Source of the DNA: Duffyella gerundensis
Lineage (GTDB): Bacteria > Pseudomonadota > Gammaproteobacteria > Enterobacterales > Enterobacteriaceae
Assembly (NCBI RefSeq): GCF_001517405.1
Contig: NZ_LN907827.1
Location: 936,587 to 1,000,586, forward strand
Direction of reading: 5' to 3'
Length of the DNA stretch: 64,000 bases
Made by a program: the position numbers and the translations under genes. The notes beneath the pieces are model-generated. The model worked only from the letters and a program-made list of their open reading frames with translations. It searched no databases and was not told where the DNA came from. Below, in pieces: positions 57,410 to 64,000 of this stretch (its first letter is position 1; each line of letters starts with the position of its first letter).

Positions 57410-58147
57410 ATGGTTAAAAGAGAGTGTTCTAAACAAGCCTTTACTGCCAGACTGATTGCCGCCTGTGAGAGTGCAGGTGTTAGCGGTCATGGACGAAACA
57501 AACAGGTTGCTGATGCATTGCAGAAGCAGGGGTGTAAAATTTCCACACCGGGAGTATGGAAATGGTTTCATGGTCAGGCGATACCTGATGCGACAAATAT
57601 ACTCGCCCTGAGCCAGCTGCTGGGCGTACGCGCCGAGTGGCTGGAATATGGCGCCGGTAATGTGACCGCCGATGGCGAAGCCAACCACCTTTTCCGCGGC
57701 ATCGGCAAGGGGACTTACCGGGTTGAAGTACTCGACTTCACGATCAATCTGCCGGGCAGTGCACACCCGCGCGACGAGTTCGTGGAAACCATCACCGCCA
57801 TTGAGTATGGCATGGATGAAGCACGGGTGCTGTTTAACGGCCGACCTGCTGAAAGCATCCGGCTGATCGCCATCAACAGTGATGCCATGTCCGGCACCTT
57901 CGAGCCGCGCGATCAAATCTTCGTCGACATCAGCATCCAGCTGTTTGATGGCGATGGCATCTACATTTTCACCCTCGACGATCAACTCTATCTGAAACGT
58001 TTGCAGCAGCAGCACCGCAAGCTCGCAGTGATCTCAGATAACAAGCGTTATGAAACCTGGTATCTCACACGCGAAGAGGCTCAGGGCATGCAGGTGCATG
58101 CAAAAGTCATCATGAGTCAGCCACGCGCCTATCAATTCCTTGGTTAA
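57410..58147 (+). CDS. Phage CI-type repressor, S24/LexA-like fold, catalytic serine missing
   Basis: 245 residues. N-terminal lambda-repressor-like HTH (about 10-80: RNKQVADALQKQG, TPGVWKWFHGQAIPD, ILALSQLLGVRAEWLEYG). C-terminal S24 peptidase fold (about 130-235). The normal GDSM becomes SDAM (Ala159), while the Lys of the dyad is kept in LYLKRL (Lys196). Autocleavage, and so RecA-dependent induction, should be impossible unless another residue substitutes. It probably represses the promoter region downstream (58148-58586). Confidence 0.85.
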   Translation: MVKRECSKQAFTARLIAACESAGVSGHGRNKQVADALQKQGCKISTPGVWKWFHGQAIPDATNILALSQLLGVRAEWLEYGAGNVTADGEANHLFRGIGKGTYRVEVLDFTINLPGSAHPRDEFVETITAIEYGMDEARVLFNGRPAESIRLIAINSDAMSGTFEPRDQIFVDISIQLFDGDGIYIFTLDDQLYLKRLQQQHRKLAVISDNKRYETWYLTREEAQGMQVHAKVIMSQPRAYQFLG

Positions 58148-58264
58148 TTTCCGGGTAAAACCGGAGATTTGCGCCACTTTCCGCCCGTTTTTTCCCTCGG
58201 ATAAAAATAAAGTTTCCCAAAGATCATAAGGTTAACCGCTAGTGAATAAAAAATTAACTTTTGG

Positions 58265-58293
58265 TTGTTGATAAATCATAAGTGCCAGTTAAT
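58265..58293 (+). promoter_or_regulatory. Candidate sigma-70 promoter in the island control region
   Basis: TTGTTG (58265-58270), 17-bp spacer, GTTAAT (58288-58293), within AT-rich DNA. With the terminator at 58466-58500 it would give a short RNA of about 200 nt. Confidence 0.35.
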
Positions 58294-58299
58294 AATTTG

Positions 58300-58500
58300 C
58301 ACATGGAAGACGTCATACCGCTACACGGACTGTACTGCTCTTAAACAATTCAGGCGCTGCACAAGCGCAACACTAAGCCAAACCAAAAGCGAATAAGCTT
58401 TGGGATGGGGTGGATGCGCATAGGTAGCGTCGGTAAACGCTCATTTTCTGTCTGACGAAAAATGCATCCTGATTGTTAACGCAGTCAGGATCTTTTTTTG
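58300..58500 (+). ncRNA. Possible short untranslated RNA before the lysis genes
   Basis: The stretch from the candidate promoter to the strong terminator has no ORF with a ribosome-binding site. The layout resembles lambda pR'-tR', where a short transcript stops before the lysis genes unless antiterminated. No Rfam family was recognised. Speculative. Confidence 0.25.
58466..58500 (+). terminator. Strong terminator ahead of the lysis cassette
   Basis: ATCCTGA (58466-58472) / TCAGGAT (58485-58491), 12-nt loop, then CTTTTTTTG. Confidence 0.8.
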
Positions 58501-58586
58501 TGAGCGAAATATGCGCCTGAGCTGTCCAGTTTCCGGATACGAGCGCATGCCATCCCATCGCCAAAGACTCATTCACAGGAGGAGTT

Positions 58587-58925
58587 ATGGCGATAATCAG
58601 TTATGGCAAATCAACTTTCATTGGCAACGCTCGTTCCCGGCGCCACAATCGGCGGCAGGCGATGAGTCAGCTTAAACAGAGCATCGATCTCGCATTTTGT
58701 CTGGAGGCACCCCCCGAACCGCTGCGTAAGGCAGAGCAAATCTGCAAGCGCAAATCCCTGAGCCGTGTGCAACGCGCCGTTGCGCAAATTGTCCCCCGAG
58801 CCCGTACCGAAGCCAGTTTTGATAACTGCTGCTTACCGCATGTTTACCTCTATGCGGTCAGTGACGATCGTGAAAAAGCGGGCGCGGATTATCTTGCAAC
58901 CCCCGCACGTCAGCATTGCCGTTAA
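58587..58925 (+). CDS. Unknown protein upstream of the lysis cassette
   Basis: 112 residues, not recognised. ATG 58587 has an excellent GGAGGAG ribosome-binding site 5-6 nt upstream, so it is probably real. The protein is basic (Arg/Lys-rich: NARSRRHNRRQ, CKRKSLSRVQR), has no membrane segment, and contains a CC pair (DNCCLPHVYLYA). Basic small proteins in this position of lambdoid phages are often antiterminators or regulators, but there is no motif to prove that here. Confidence 0.55.
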   Translation: MAIISYGKSTFIGNARSRRHNRRQAMSQLKQSIDLAFCLEAPPEPLRKAEQICKRKSLSRVQRAVAQIVPRARTEASFDNCCLPHVYLYAVSDDREKAGADYLATPARQHCR

Positions 58926-59095
58926 GAGGCACCCGTCTCTATTTTTAAACGGTAGTAATTTGCAAAAAACTCCTGCGTTTAAAACTTCAGCATTGCTGAT
59001 GTTTAACTGCCTGTCATCGCCAGGTTCTGTCAGGCTTATTAATCAATATTGTTCATTTTTTTATCATTCACCGTGCATGTCAGAGAGGTGACGTT

Positions 59096-59563
59096 ATGAG
59101 TCAGATCATTCCCATTTTAAATTTTGAAGAAGGCTATGTGGACGCGCCTTATCTGGACACGCAGGGATTTCCAACCGTGGCGGGCGGTATCCGCATTGGG
59201 CCGAAAGGCGCGTCGTTATCTAACTATTCATTCCGCGTACCTCGCCAGGTGGGCGACATCTGGAAGCACTGCATTCTGGAGAGCAAAGCATCAGAAATGG
59301 AAAAGCGTCCGGTGCTGAGCCAGGCGCTGGCGCAGTGCAACGAACCGCGACGTGATGTGCTGTACAGCATGGCTTACCAGCTGGGCGTCGATGGCCTGGC
59401 GGCGTTTAACGAAACGTTGAAAATGGTCGCCGCCGGTGATTTCAGCGGCGCGGCCAACGGCATGCTGAACAGCCTGTGGGCGCGACAGACGCCCGGGCGG
59501 GCGCGGCGCCATGCCGAAGTGATGCGCACCGGCACCTATGATGTTTACAAGGGGTTGTTATGA
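59096..59563 (+). CDS. Phage lysozyme (T4-type muramidase, GH24)
   Basis: 155 residues. Catalytic triad Glu12-Asp21-Thr27 (EEGYVDAPYLDTQGFPTVAGG in register with T4 lysozyme Glu11-Asp20-Thr26; spacing 9 and 6 is the same). It cleaves MurNAc-GlcNAc bonds. No SAR or signal sequence, so it needs a holin to reach the murein. The stop overlaps the following membrane-protein gene by 4 nt (ATGA). Confidence 0.88.
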   Translation: MSQIIPILNFEEGYVDAPYLDTQGFPTVAGGIRIGPKGASLSNYSFRVPRQVGDIWKHCILESKASEMEKRPVLSQALAQCNEPRRDVLYSMAYQLGVDGLAAFNETLKMVAAGDFSGAANGMLNSLWARQTPGRARRHAEVMRTGTYDVYKGLL

Positions 59564-59988
59564 TTTACGTTTATTTTGTTGTGCCGGTGATTTTGCTGAT
59601 CGTCACGGTGATATTGCTGCAACGATTCACTACGCTGGAGTTCGTTTCTCACGCCAAACTGCTGTTCAGAACCTGGTCGGTATGGCTCGGTTCGCTGGGC
59701 TCAGCGCTCAGCGCCTGGGCGCAATCTTTCCCCGATGCAGCAATGAGCGGCTGGCAGGCGCTGCCCGAGGACATCAAATCCTATCTGCCGCATAACTATC
59801 TCGGTTTTATTGGCGCCTTTATGGTCGCCATGGCGGTGATTGCACAGTTTGTCCGTCAAAAAAATCTGGTGCAGCGCAAAGATGACTTGCAGACGCAAAG
59901 CAAAACCAGCACGAACAGCACCACCGTCAGTACAACCAACAGCAACACCACCAGCAACGCCACCACCAGCAACGGTAATGGTCAGTAG
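59560..59988 (+). CDS. Holin-like membrane protein
   Basis: 142 residues. TM1 about 4-21 (VYFVVPVILLIVTVILLQ), a middle region FRTWSVWLGSLGSALSAWAQS, TM2 about 93-112, and a low-complexity Ser/Thr/Asn tail (from about residue 118). Placed between lysozyme and spanin genes with ATGA coupling, it is the natural holin candidate. No known holin family can be named with certainty. Confidence 0.65.
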   Translation: MIYVYFVVPVILLIVTVILLQRFTTLEFVSHAKLLFRTWSVWLGSLGSALSAWAQSFPDAAMSGWQALPEDIKSYLPHNYLGFIGAFMVAMAVIAQFVRQKNLVQRKDDLQTQSKTSTNSTTVSTTNSNTTSNATTSNGNGQ

Positions 59989-60000
59989 AGAGGCTAAATC

Positions 60001-60294
60001 ATGAGCGTAATAACCGCATTATTAGGTGGCAGCTGGCAATGGCTGGCCGGTCTGGCAGCGCTGGTCGCGGCGCTGTTTGCCAGCTACGTCGGCGGCCACA
60101 AGATTGGCAAAACCAAAGAGCGCGCGCGGGCCGATATTGCCGCGGCCCGTAAGGAGTCTGCGCAGATCTCTGCCGTCGCCAAACAACAACAACAGAACCG
60201 TGAGGAGGCTAACCGTGTACAAAACACGAATAACGGGCTTGATGATGCTGCTGCTCGTGACAAGCTGCAGCAGTCAAACTACCACCAATCCTGA
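60001..60294 (+). CDS. Rz-like inner-membrane spanin
   Basis: 97 residues. N-terminal membrane segment (about 10-30: WQWLAGLAALVAALFASYVGG), then a charged coiled-coil-like stretch rich in Lys, Ala and Gln. Typical i-spanin layout. The gene for the outer-membrane lipoprotein partner starts inside it in another frame, the classic Rz/Rz1 nesting. Confidence 0.8.
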   Translation: MSVITALLGGSWQWLAGLAALVAALFASYVGGHKIGKTKERARADIAAARKESAQISAVAKQQQQNREEANRVQNTNNGLDDAAARDKLQQSNYHQS

Positions 60295-60448
60295 ACCGGT
60301 CGCGCTGACCGATTCATCCTGTTCGCTTTTTTCCCCGATTATCACCCACGGCGACGATGCCCGCGTGCTGGATATCCGCACTATCAGAGCGATTAACGCC
60401 CACAACGATTTGTGGGATTCGCTCTGTCACGCACCTGCCGCCAAATAA
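60215..60448 (+). CDS. Rz1-like outer-membrane lipoprotein spanin, nested in Rz
   Basis: 77 residues from GTG 60215 (VYKTRITGLMMLLLVTSC), with GAGGAGG 7 nt upstream inside the Rz gene. Lipobox LVTSC gives a 60-residue mature lipoprotein. It overlaps Rz in a different frame for 80 bp and continues 154 bp past it. The open frame begins further upstream at 60026, but the lipoprotein signal and ribosome-binding site mark the start. Confidence 0.85.
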   Translation: MYKTRITGLMMLLLVTSCSSQTTTNPEPVALTDSSCSLFSPIITHGDDARVLDIRTIRAINAHNDLWDSLCHAPAAK

Positions 60449-60469
60449 CCTTGTTTAACCCTCTATCTG

Positions 60470-60494
60470 GCCTCTGCTTCGCAGGGGCTTTTTT
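60470..60494 (+). terminator. Terminator after Rz1
   Basis: CCTCTGC / GCAGGGG with a TTC loop (60471-60487), then CTTTTTTATG. It separates the lysis cassette from the tailspike gene. Confidence 0.75.
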
Positions 60495-60520
60495 ATGCCA
60501 GTGTTCCTGAGGAGGAATAT

Positions 60521-62278
60521 ATGATTGAAGTGAATTCTTTTGCCGAACTGAGAACAACCGTACCTGCCAAACAGGGTGATGTTGCAACCTTAAAACGTTA
60601 CTACGCTGGCGATAACACCTTTCGTGGGGGCGGTGAATTCGTTGCTTTTACCTTTACCGGCAACAGTCCGTATCCGGATAATGGGGGTACCGTTGCCGTG
60701 GGCACCAACTATTTTTGGCGGCGTACCATCAACGATCCGGCACTGATCAATGTGCTGCACTTTGGCGCACGTGCCAACGGCACCACTGACGATAACGATG
60801 CCGTTATGCGTTATTTGAACTGGGCACGCACATGGAATACGGAAGTGAACGGGCTGCCGATCCGCTTCCCGGCGGGCAAGTATTTGATCTCGCCGATCGA
60901 TACCAGCGCCACCGAGTTTGGCTTCTTCGGCCTGTATGGCGATGATGTCGAGTTGGGTGCGGTACCACGCACCACGATCATATCGACCAAAAGTGACCAG
61001 CCGGTATTCAAGATCAAGGCGCGGCGAACGGCCATCCGCGGTATCGCCTGGAACGGCCAGGCGTCAGCCGACATCAACACCAATACCGCGGCCATTGCCG
61101 CTTCTATGTGTACCAATGCACAGCCGTTCCTGGAAAACATTATTACGCAAGGCCAGTCGACCAATGTCACCTGCTTCAAGGCGCAAAATGCTGGCGGCAC
61201 GGTGTTCAAGCTGATCGATACCTTTGACAGTAAATTTGACCAAATCTATACCGGTAACACCTTTGGCCGCGTCTTTGATGTGGGCTGGTCAGATTCGCCC
61301 GGCGGCGGCTGGAACCACTCGACGGCGATTGAGATCACCAACTCGAATTTCCAGAGTGGCTATGGCGACGCCACGCTGTATATGCCGCGCATGACGCAGG
61401 GGCTAATCAGCAACGTCTGGATTGAGCGTACCCGTTACCCGGGTAACCTGTCAGAAGGGCAGTGGAAAATTCAGGTATTCAACCTGGAAGGCTGTTCCAA
61501 TCCGCTGAATCTCGACAACAGTCGCGTCCTGATGAGCCAGATCAACCTGCAGGCAGGTGCCAAACTCTCCACCGCAATGTCGTCACCGCGCTGGTTATCG
61601 GGTTATGAGTATGGCTGGCGTCGTGATGAGAACTTCGGCACGCAATTAACCGGTTCGCTGCGCGTCGGCCATTTCTCAGGCTACCGTCTCAATAACAGCA
61701 CCGATACCGATAACTGGTACCGCGTGGGGGCATTTAACTTCCCGATCGCTAACCAACAGTGGGTGGCCGAATTTATCGGCCGGGCAAGCACCGCCGATCC
61801 ATCAGGCACGGCAGGCAGCCCAACCGCCACGGTATCAACCGGCGTAACGGAAATAAACCTGCAGCGCGGCAGCTCGGTATGGGTGGATATGTTCCATCGC
61901 GGATCGCCTGCCATTATTGATGCCCGTTATAACCGACAGGGCGTCGATTTTGTTGAGCTGTGGGTAAAGCTCAAAGCGGGCAGCGGCGACACCATGTTCA
62001 ACCTGAAAACCACCGGACCTACGCGCTTTGACGCGGGCGTCTGTTCGCAGTTTTCGCCAGACTTTTCACTGATTACTGACCTGACCAAACTGGGGCCAAC
62101 GAAACCGCAGATGCGTTTCGCGCTGCATAACGGCCTGGCCGGTATCGGTGCCAATGAGAAAGGCGTGTTGACCCTGGCTACCGCCGTCGCGGCAAAACCG
62201 GTCAATGCCACGACGCCGGGCGGTTATATCACCGTCAATATCAACGGTGTTGACCATAAACTCGCGTATTACGACTAG
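60521..62278 (+). CDS. Tailspike-like beta-helix protein (pectate-lyase superfamily)
   Basis: 585 residues. N-terminal module AELRTTVPAKQGDVATLKRYY with GGGEFVAF, seen at the start of phage depolymerase-type tailspikes, then the beta-helix entry VLHFGARANGTTDDNDAVMRYL (about residues 79-100, typical of pectate-lyase-3 proteins), long parallel-beta repeats, and the phage-type end GGYITVNINGVDHKLAYY. It likely binds or degrades an exopolysaccharide or O-antigen. No signal peptide and no obvious virion-attachment domain. GAGGAGG precedes the ATG. Enzymatic activity cannot be read from the sequence. Confidence 0.78.
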   Translation: MIEVNSFAELRTTVPAKQGDVATLKRYYAGDNTFRGGGEFVAFTFTGNSPYPDNGGTVAVGTNYFWRRTINDPALINVLHFGARANGTTDDNDAVMRYLNWARTWNTEVNGLPIRFPAGKYLISPIDTSATEFGFFGLYGDDVELGAVPRTTIISTKSDQPVFKIKARRTAIRGIAWNGQASADINTNTAAIAASMCTNAQPFLENIITQGQSTNVTCFKAQNAGGTVFKLIDTFDSKFDQIYTGNTFGRVFDVGWSDSPGGGWNHSTAIEITNSNFQSGYGDATLYMPRMTQGLISNVWIERTRYPGNLSEGQWKIQVFNLEGCSNPLNLDNSRVLMSQINLQAGAKLSTAMSSPRWLSGYEYGWRRDENFGTQLTGSLRVGHFSGYRLNNSTDTDNWYRVGAFNFPIANQQWVAEFIGRASTADPSGTAGSPTATVSTGVTEINLQRGSSVWVDMFHRGSPAIIDARYNRQGVDFVELWVKLKAGSGDTMFNLKTTGPTRFDAGVCSQFSPDFSLITDLTKLGPTKPQMRFALHNGLAGIGANEKGVLTLATAVAAKPVNATTPGGYITVNINGVDHKLAYYD

Positions 62279-62327
62279 ATCGACCCTGATTAGATAAAGC
62301 TTGTTGGTGGAACAGGTCATTTGACCG

Positions 62328-62354
62328 GCGAGGCTGCGGCCTCGCTTTTTTTTT
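62328..62354 (+). terminator. Terminator after the tailspike gene
   Basis: GCGAGGC (62328-62334) / GCCTCGC (62339-62345), 4-nt loop, then nine Ts. Confidence 0.9.
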
Positions 62355-62452
62355 GCCTGCCGATCCTGCCGATAAAAGCAGCGGTCGCGCCACGACAGCT
62401 TGACTCATTTCACGATTTTTCATAATTTATCGCCCCGCAGTACCTTCCCGAC

Positions 62453-62528
62453 GCCGATATAGCTCAGTTGGTAGAGCAGCGCATTCGTAATGCGAAGGTC
62501 GGAGGTTCGACTCCTCTTATCGGCACCA
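62453..62528 (+). tRNA. thrW: tRNA-Thr (CGT anticodon)
   Basis: 76-nt cloverleaf GCCGATATAG...GGCACCA, anticodon loop TTCGTAA. Nearly identical to E. coli thrW, which also follows proBA and is a known phage integration target (CP4-6). Here the phage-derived genes lie on its 5' side, not on the usual 3' side. Confidence 0.97.
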
Positions 62529-62641
62529 TCTTCTTATATTCCTTTATCTCATTCCGTTTTTCCGTTCTCATACTCCCTTTTATAGCCATTCAGTCGGGCT
62601 CCCCGATGACGATCTTGCCTTCAGAGAATCCCGACCGCAGT

Positions 62642-62818
62642 TTAAATCAACCCAAAGTAATGACGCAGCCCGTAAAGCCCCCACCAGATTGCTGATGCGC
62701 CCAGATAGACAAAACAGCCCCAATAGGCGATGGGTTCACGCTGAGTGCGTAATTTAGGTAAAAATGCAAAAAGGTACGCCGCGGCGGCAATAAGTGAGAT
62801 GAAGTACCAATATTTCAT
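62642..62818 (-). CDS. Small two-span membrane protein
   Basis: 58 residues: MKYWYFISLIAAAAYLFAF (TM1), a short basic loop KLRTQREP, then IAYWGCFVYLGASAIWWGLYGL (TM2, in two halves of the same span). ATG 62818 has AGGAGG at a 6-nt spacing, so the call is good although the family is not recognised. The longer open frame to 62890 lacks this. It may be co-transcribed with the AI-2E transporter gene upstream (62965-). Confidence 0.7.
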   Translation of the reverse strand: MKYWYFISLIAAAAYLFAFLPKLRTQREPIAYWGCFVYLGASAIWWGLYGLRHYFGLI

Positions 62819-62964
62819 GCCGTTCCTCCTGAATGCTGCTCCAGTAACAAGATGAATAATAAAGATAGTGTCTTTGTTCGGGAGATTCATGCGAAGCGGC
62901 AGGTGTCACGAGCAGGGCAGGAAACAGAGGAAAACTCCCGGCGCGGAGCCGGGAGAGAGGAGAA

Positions 62965-64000
62965 TTACGCGCCAGGCGGTAGCCGACCTTCTTCGATGAA
63001 ATCTTCATCCAGCTCGTCGGTGTTAGCCTGGTTATCACGGCCAGAGAGCAGGTTCCAGCAGGCGATAAACAGCGCTGCGATCAGCGGGCCAACCACAAAA
63101 CCGTTGATGCCGTAGATTTCCATGCCGCCAAGGGTAGCAATCAAAATAAGGTAATCGGGCATTTTGGTGTCTTTGCCGACCAGCAGCGGACGCAGCAGGT
63201 TATCCGCGAGGCCCACGACCACCACAAAGAAGCCCACCAGAAACAGACCCTGCCACAGCATGCCGGAAACGAAGAAATAGACCGCAGCCGGTACCCAGAT
63301 AATGGCTGAACCCACCGCTGGAATCAGTGACAGGAACGCCATCAATGCGCCCCACAGCAAACAGCCCTCGATGTCGACAATGTAGAATGCCAGCCCGCCT
63401 AATACCCCCTGGACGATACCGACCACCACGGTGCCTTTGACCGTCGCCCGCGACACCGCCGCGAACTTTACCAGCAGGTGATGCTTCATAAATTTTGACA
63501 GCGGCAGCGATTCCATCATCAGGCTGACCAGCCAGGCGCCATCTTTCAGCAGGAAAAACAGCAGATAGAGCATCACGCCGAAACCGACCACAAAGCTAAA
63601 AGTGCCTTTGCCGATCAGAAACGCACTGCCGGCAAGATACTGGCTACCGCGTAACGCCACATCAGACAGCTTCTTCTGAATTTCAGTTGCGCTGTTCAGG
63701 TGCTGTTCGGAGAGAAAGCTACGCGCCCAGCCCGGCAGGTGATGTGTAACCTGATTCAGCACCGTGGGCAGCGGCGTATTGTTCGCCTGCAGCTTGGTGT
63801 AAATGATATTAAATTCCATAGCCAGCGAAGAAGCGACGACGGCCAACGGCGTAAACACAATCAGGCAGATGATCAGAATAGTCACCAGCGACGCTGCACC
63901 ATTGCGATCGCCCATCGCTTCACGGAGTTTGGTTTTCAGCGGATAGAAGATCACCGCCAAAATGGCAGCCCATAAAATCGCTGAAAAATAGGGGCTTAAC
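62965..64000 (-). CDS. AI-2E family transporter (PerM-like), 5' end outside the window
   Basis: At least 345 codons; the frame stays open to the window edge. Upstream of a TTG at 63960 it reads ILWAAILAVIFYPLK in the middle of a membrane span, so the true start is beyond 64000. About eight membrane segments; conserved LIPAVGSAIIWVPAA, GLADNLLRPLLVG and GFVVGPLIAALF. The family includes AI-2 exporters (TqsA), permease PerM and YdiK; the cargo of this one is unknown. Acidic C-terminal tail. Confidence 0.88.
   Translation of the reverse strand, partial: LSPYFSAILWAAILAVIFYPLKTKLREAMGDRNGAASLVTILIICLIVFTPLAVVASSLAMEFNIIYTKLQANNTPLPTVLNQVTHHLPGWARSFLSEQHLNSATEIQKKLSDVALRGSQYLAGSAFLIGKGTFSFVVGFGVMLYLLFFLLKDGAWLVSLMMESLPLSKFMKHHLLVKFAAVSRATVKGTVVVGIVQGVLGGLAFYIVDIEGCLLWGALMAFLSLIPAVGSAIIWVPAAVYFFVSGMLWQGLFLVGFFVVVVGLADNLLRPLLVGKDTKMPDYLILIATLGGMEIYGINGFVVGPLIAALFIACWNLLSGRDNQANTDELDEDFIEEGRLPPGA

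Larger units (their letters stand above)
58148..58586. other. Control region of the prophage-derived island
   Basis: 439 bp without a gene: an AT-rich stretch (about 58190-58300) with a candidate promoter, a possible short RNA and a strong terminator before the next gene. GGTTAACC at 58230-58237 is a small palindrome that could be a repressor half site. No other repeat was recognised. Confidence 0.5.

Noticed and set aside
62468..62695. 75-codon frame starting in tRNA-Thr
   Set aside because: Same kind of artefact; no ribosome-binding site and starts in the D-arm of the tRNA.

Overview
The window looks like chromosomal DNA of an enterobacterium of the Erwiniaceae type (Pantoea/Erwinia and relatives). 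This rests on near-identity of many recalled housekeeping proteins to Escherichia coli (DnaQ, RnhA, FadE, DinB, ProB, Gpt, PepD, GloB), GC-rich coding DNA, and a backbone in the E. coli order: rrn operon - tRNA-Asp - yafD - mltD - gloB - yafS - rnhA/dnaQ - tRNA-Asp - yafV - fadE/gmhA - yafJ/yafK - dinB - pepD - gpt - frsA - crl - phoE - proBA - tRNA-Thr(CGU). The genus is an inference; no database was searched.

Region by region. 1-3400: end of an rRNA operon (23S, 5S, tRNA-Asp, terminator). 3641-11200: yafD, a cyclase-family hydrolase/MFS transporter pair, mltD, gloB, yafS, rnhA, dnaQ and a second, identical tRNA-Asp. 11210-28504: a 17-kb purine (ureide) catabolism island of the Klebsiella hpx type: allantoin permease; GntR regulator, allantoin racemase and allantoinase; the oxalurate/oxamate operon hpxWXYZ; the RpiR regulator hpxU; and a nine-gene operon with an amino-acid-type ABC transporter, hpxJ, hpxK, hpxQ, hpxT and a urate/xanthine permease. 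Together these cover 5-hydroxyisourate to oxalate, but no xanthine dehydrogenase or urate oxidase lies in the window. The nine-gene operon has an NtrC-type palindrome and a textbook sigma-54 promoter, and two further operons have sigma-54-like elements. A GT32-type glycosyltransferase sits inside the island as an odd passenger.

28508-34752: a methionine salvage cluster (mtnU/yafV, mtnE/ybdL, mtnBCD, mtnA, mtnK) with MetJ boxes in both divergent intergenic regions. 34811-40982: fadE with a FadR box, gmhA, yafJ, yafK, and dinB with a LexA box. 41004-42163: a gene-free 1.16-kb imperfect inverted repeat whose arms carry tandem repeats and whose loop is almost entirely 7-, 11- and 8-nt minisatellites. 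42191-45783: a sugar ABC transporter operon. 46094-49125: an MgtA/MgtB Mg2+ P-type ATPase behind a long leader with a candidate leader peptide. 49189-56978: pepD, gpt, frsA, crl, a phoE-like porin, proB, proA.

57410-62278: a stripped-down prophage-derived island between proA and the tRNA-Thr gene. It holds an S24-type repressor lacking the catalytic serine, an unknown protein, a T4-type lysozyme, a holin-like protein, nested Rz/Rz1 spanins and a tailspike-like beta-helix protein, but no integrase or particle genes. The window ends with tRNA-Thr, a 58-residue membrane protein and the 3' part of an AI-2E family transporter gene that runs off the edge. The least explained parts are the inverted-repeat/minisatellite locus after dinB and the lysis-plus-tailspike island.
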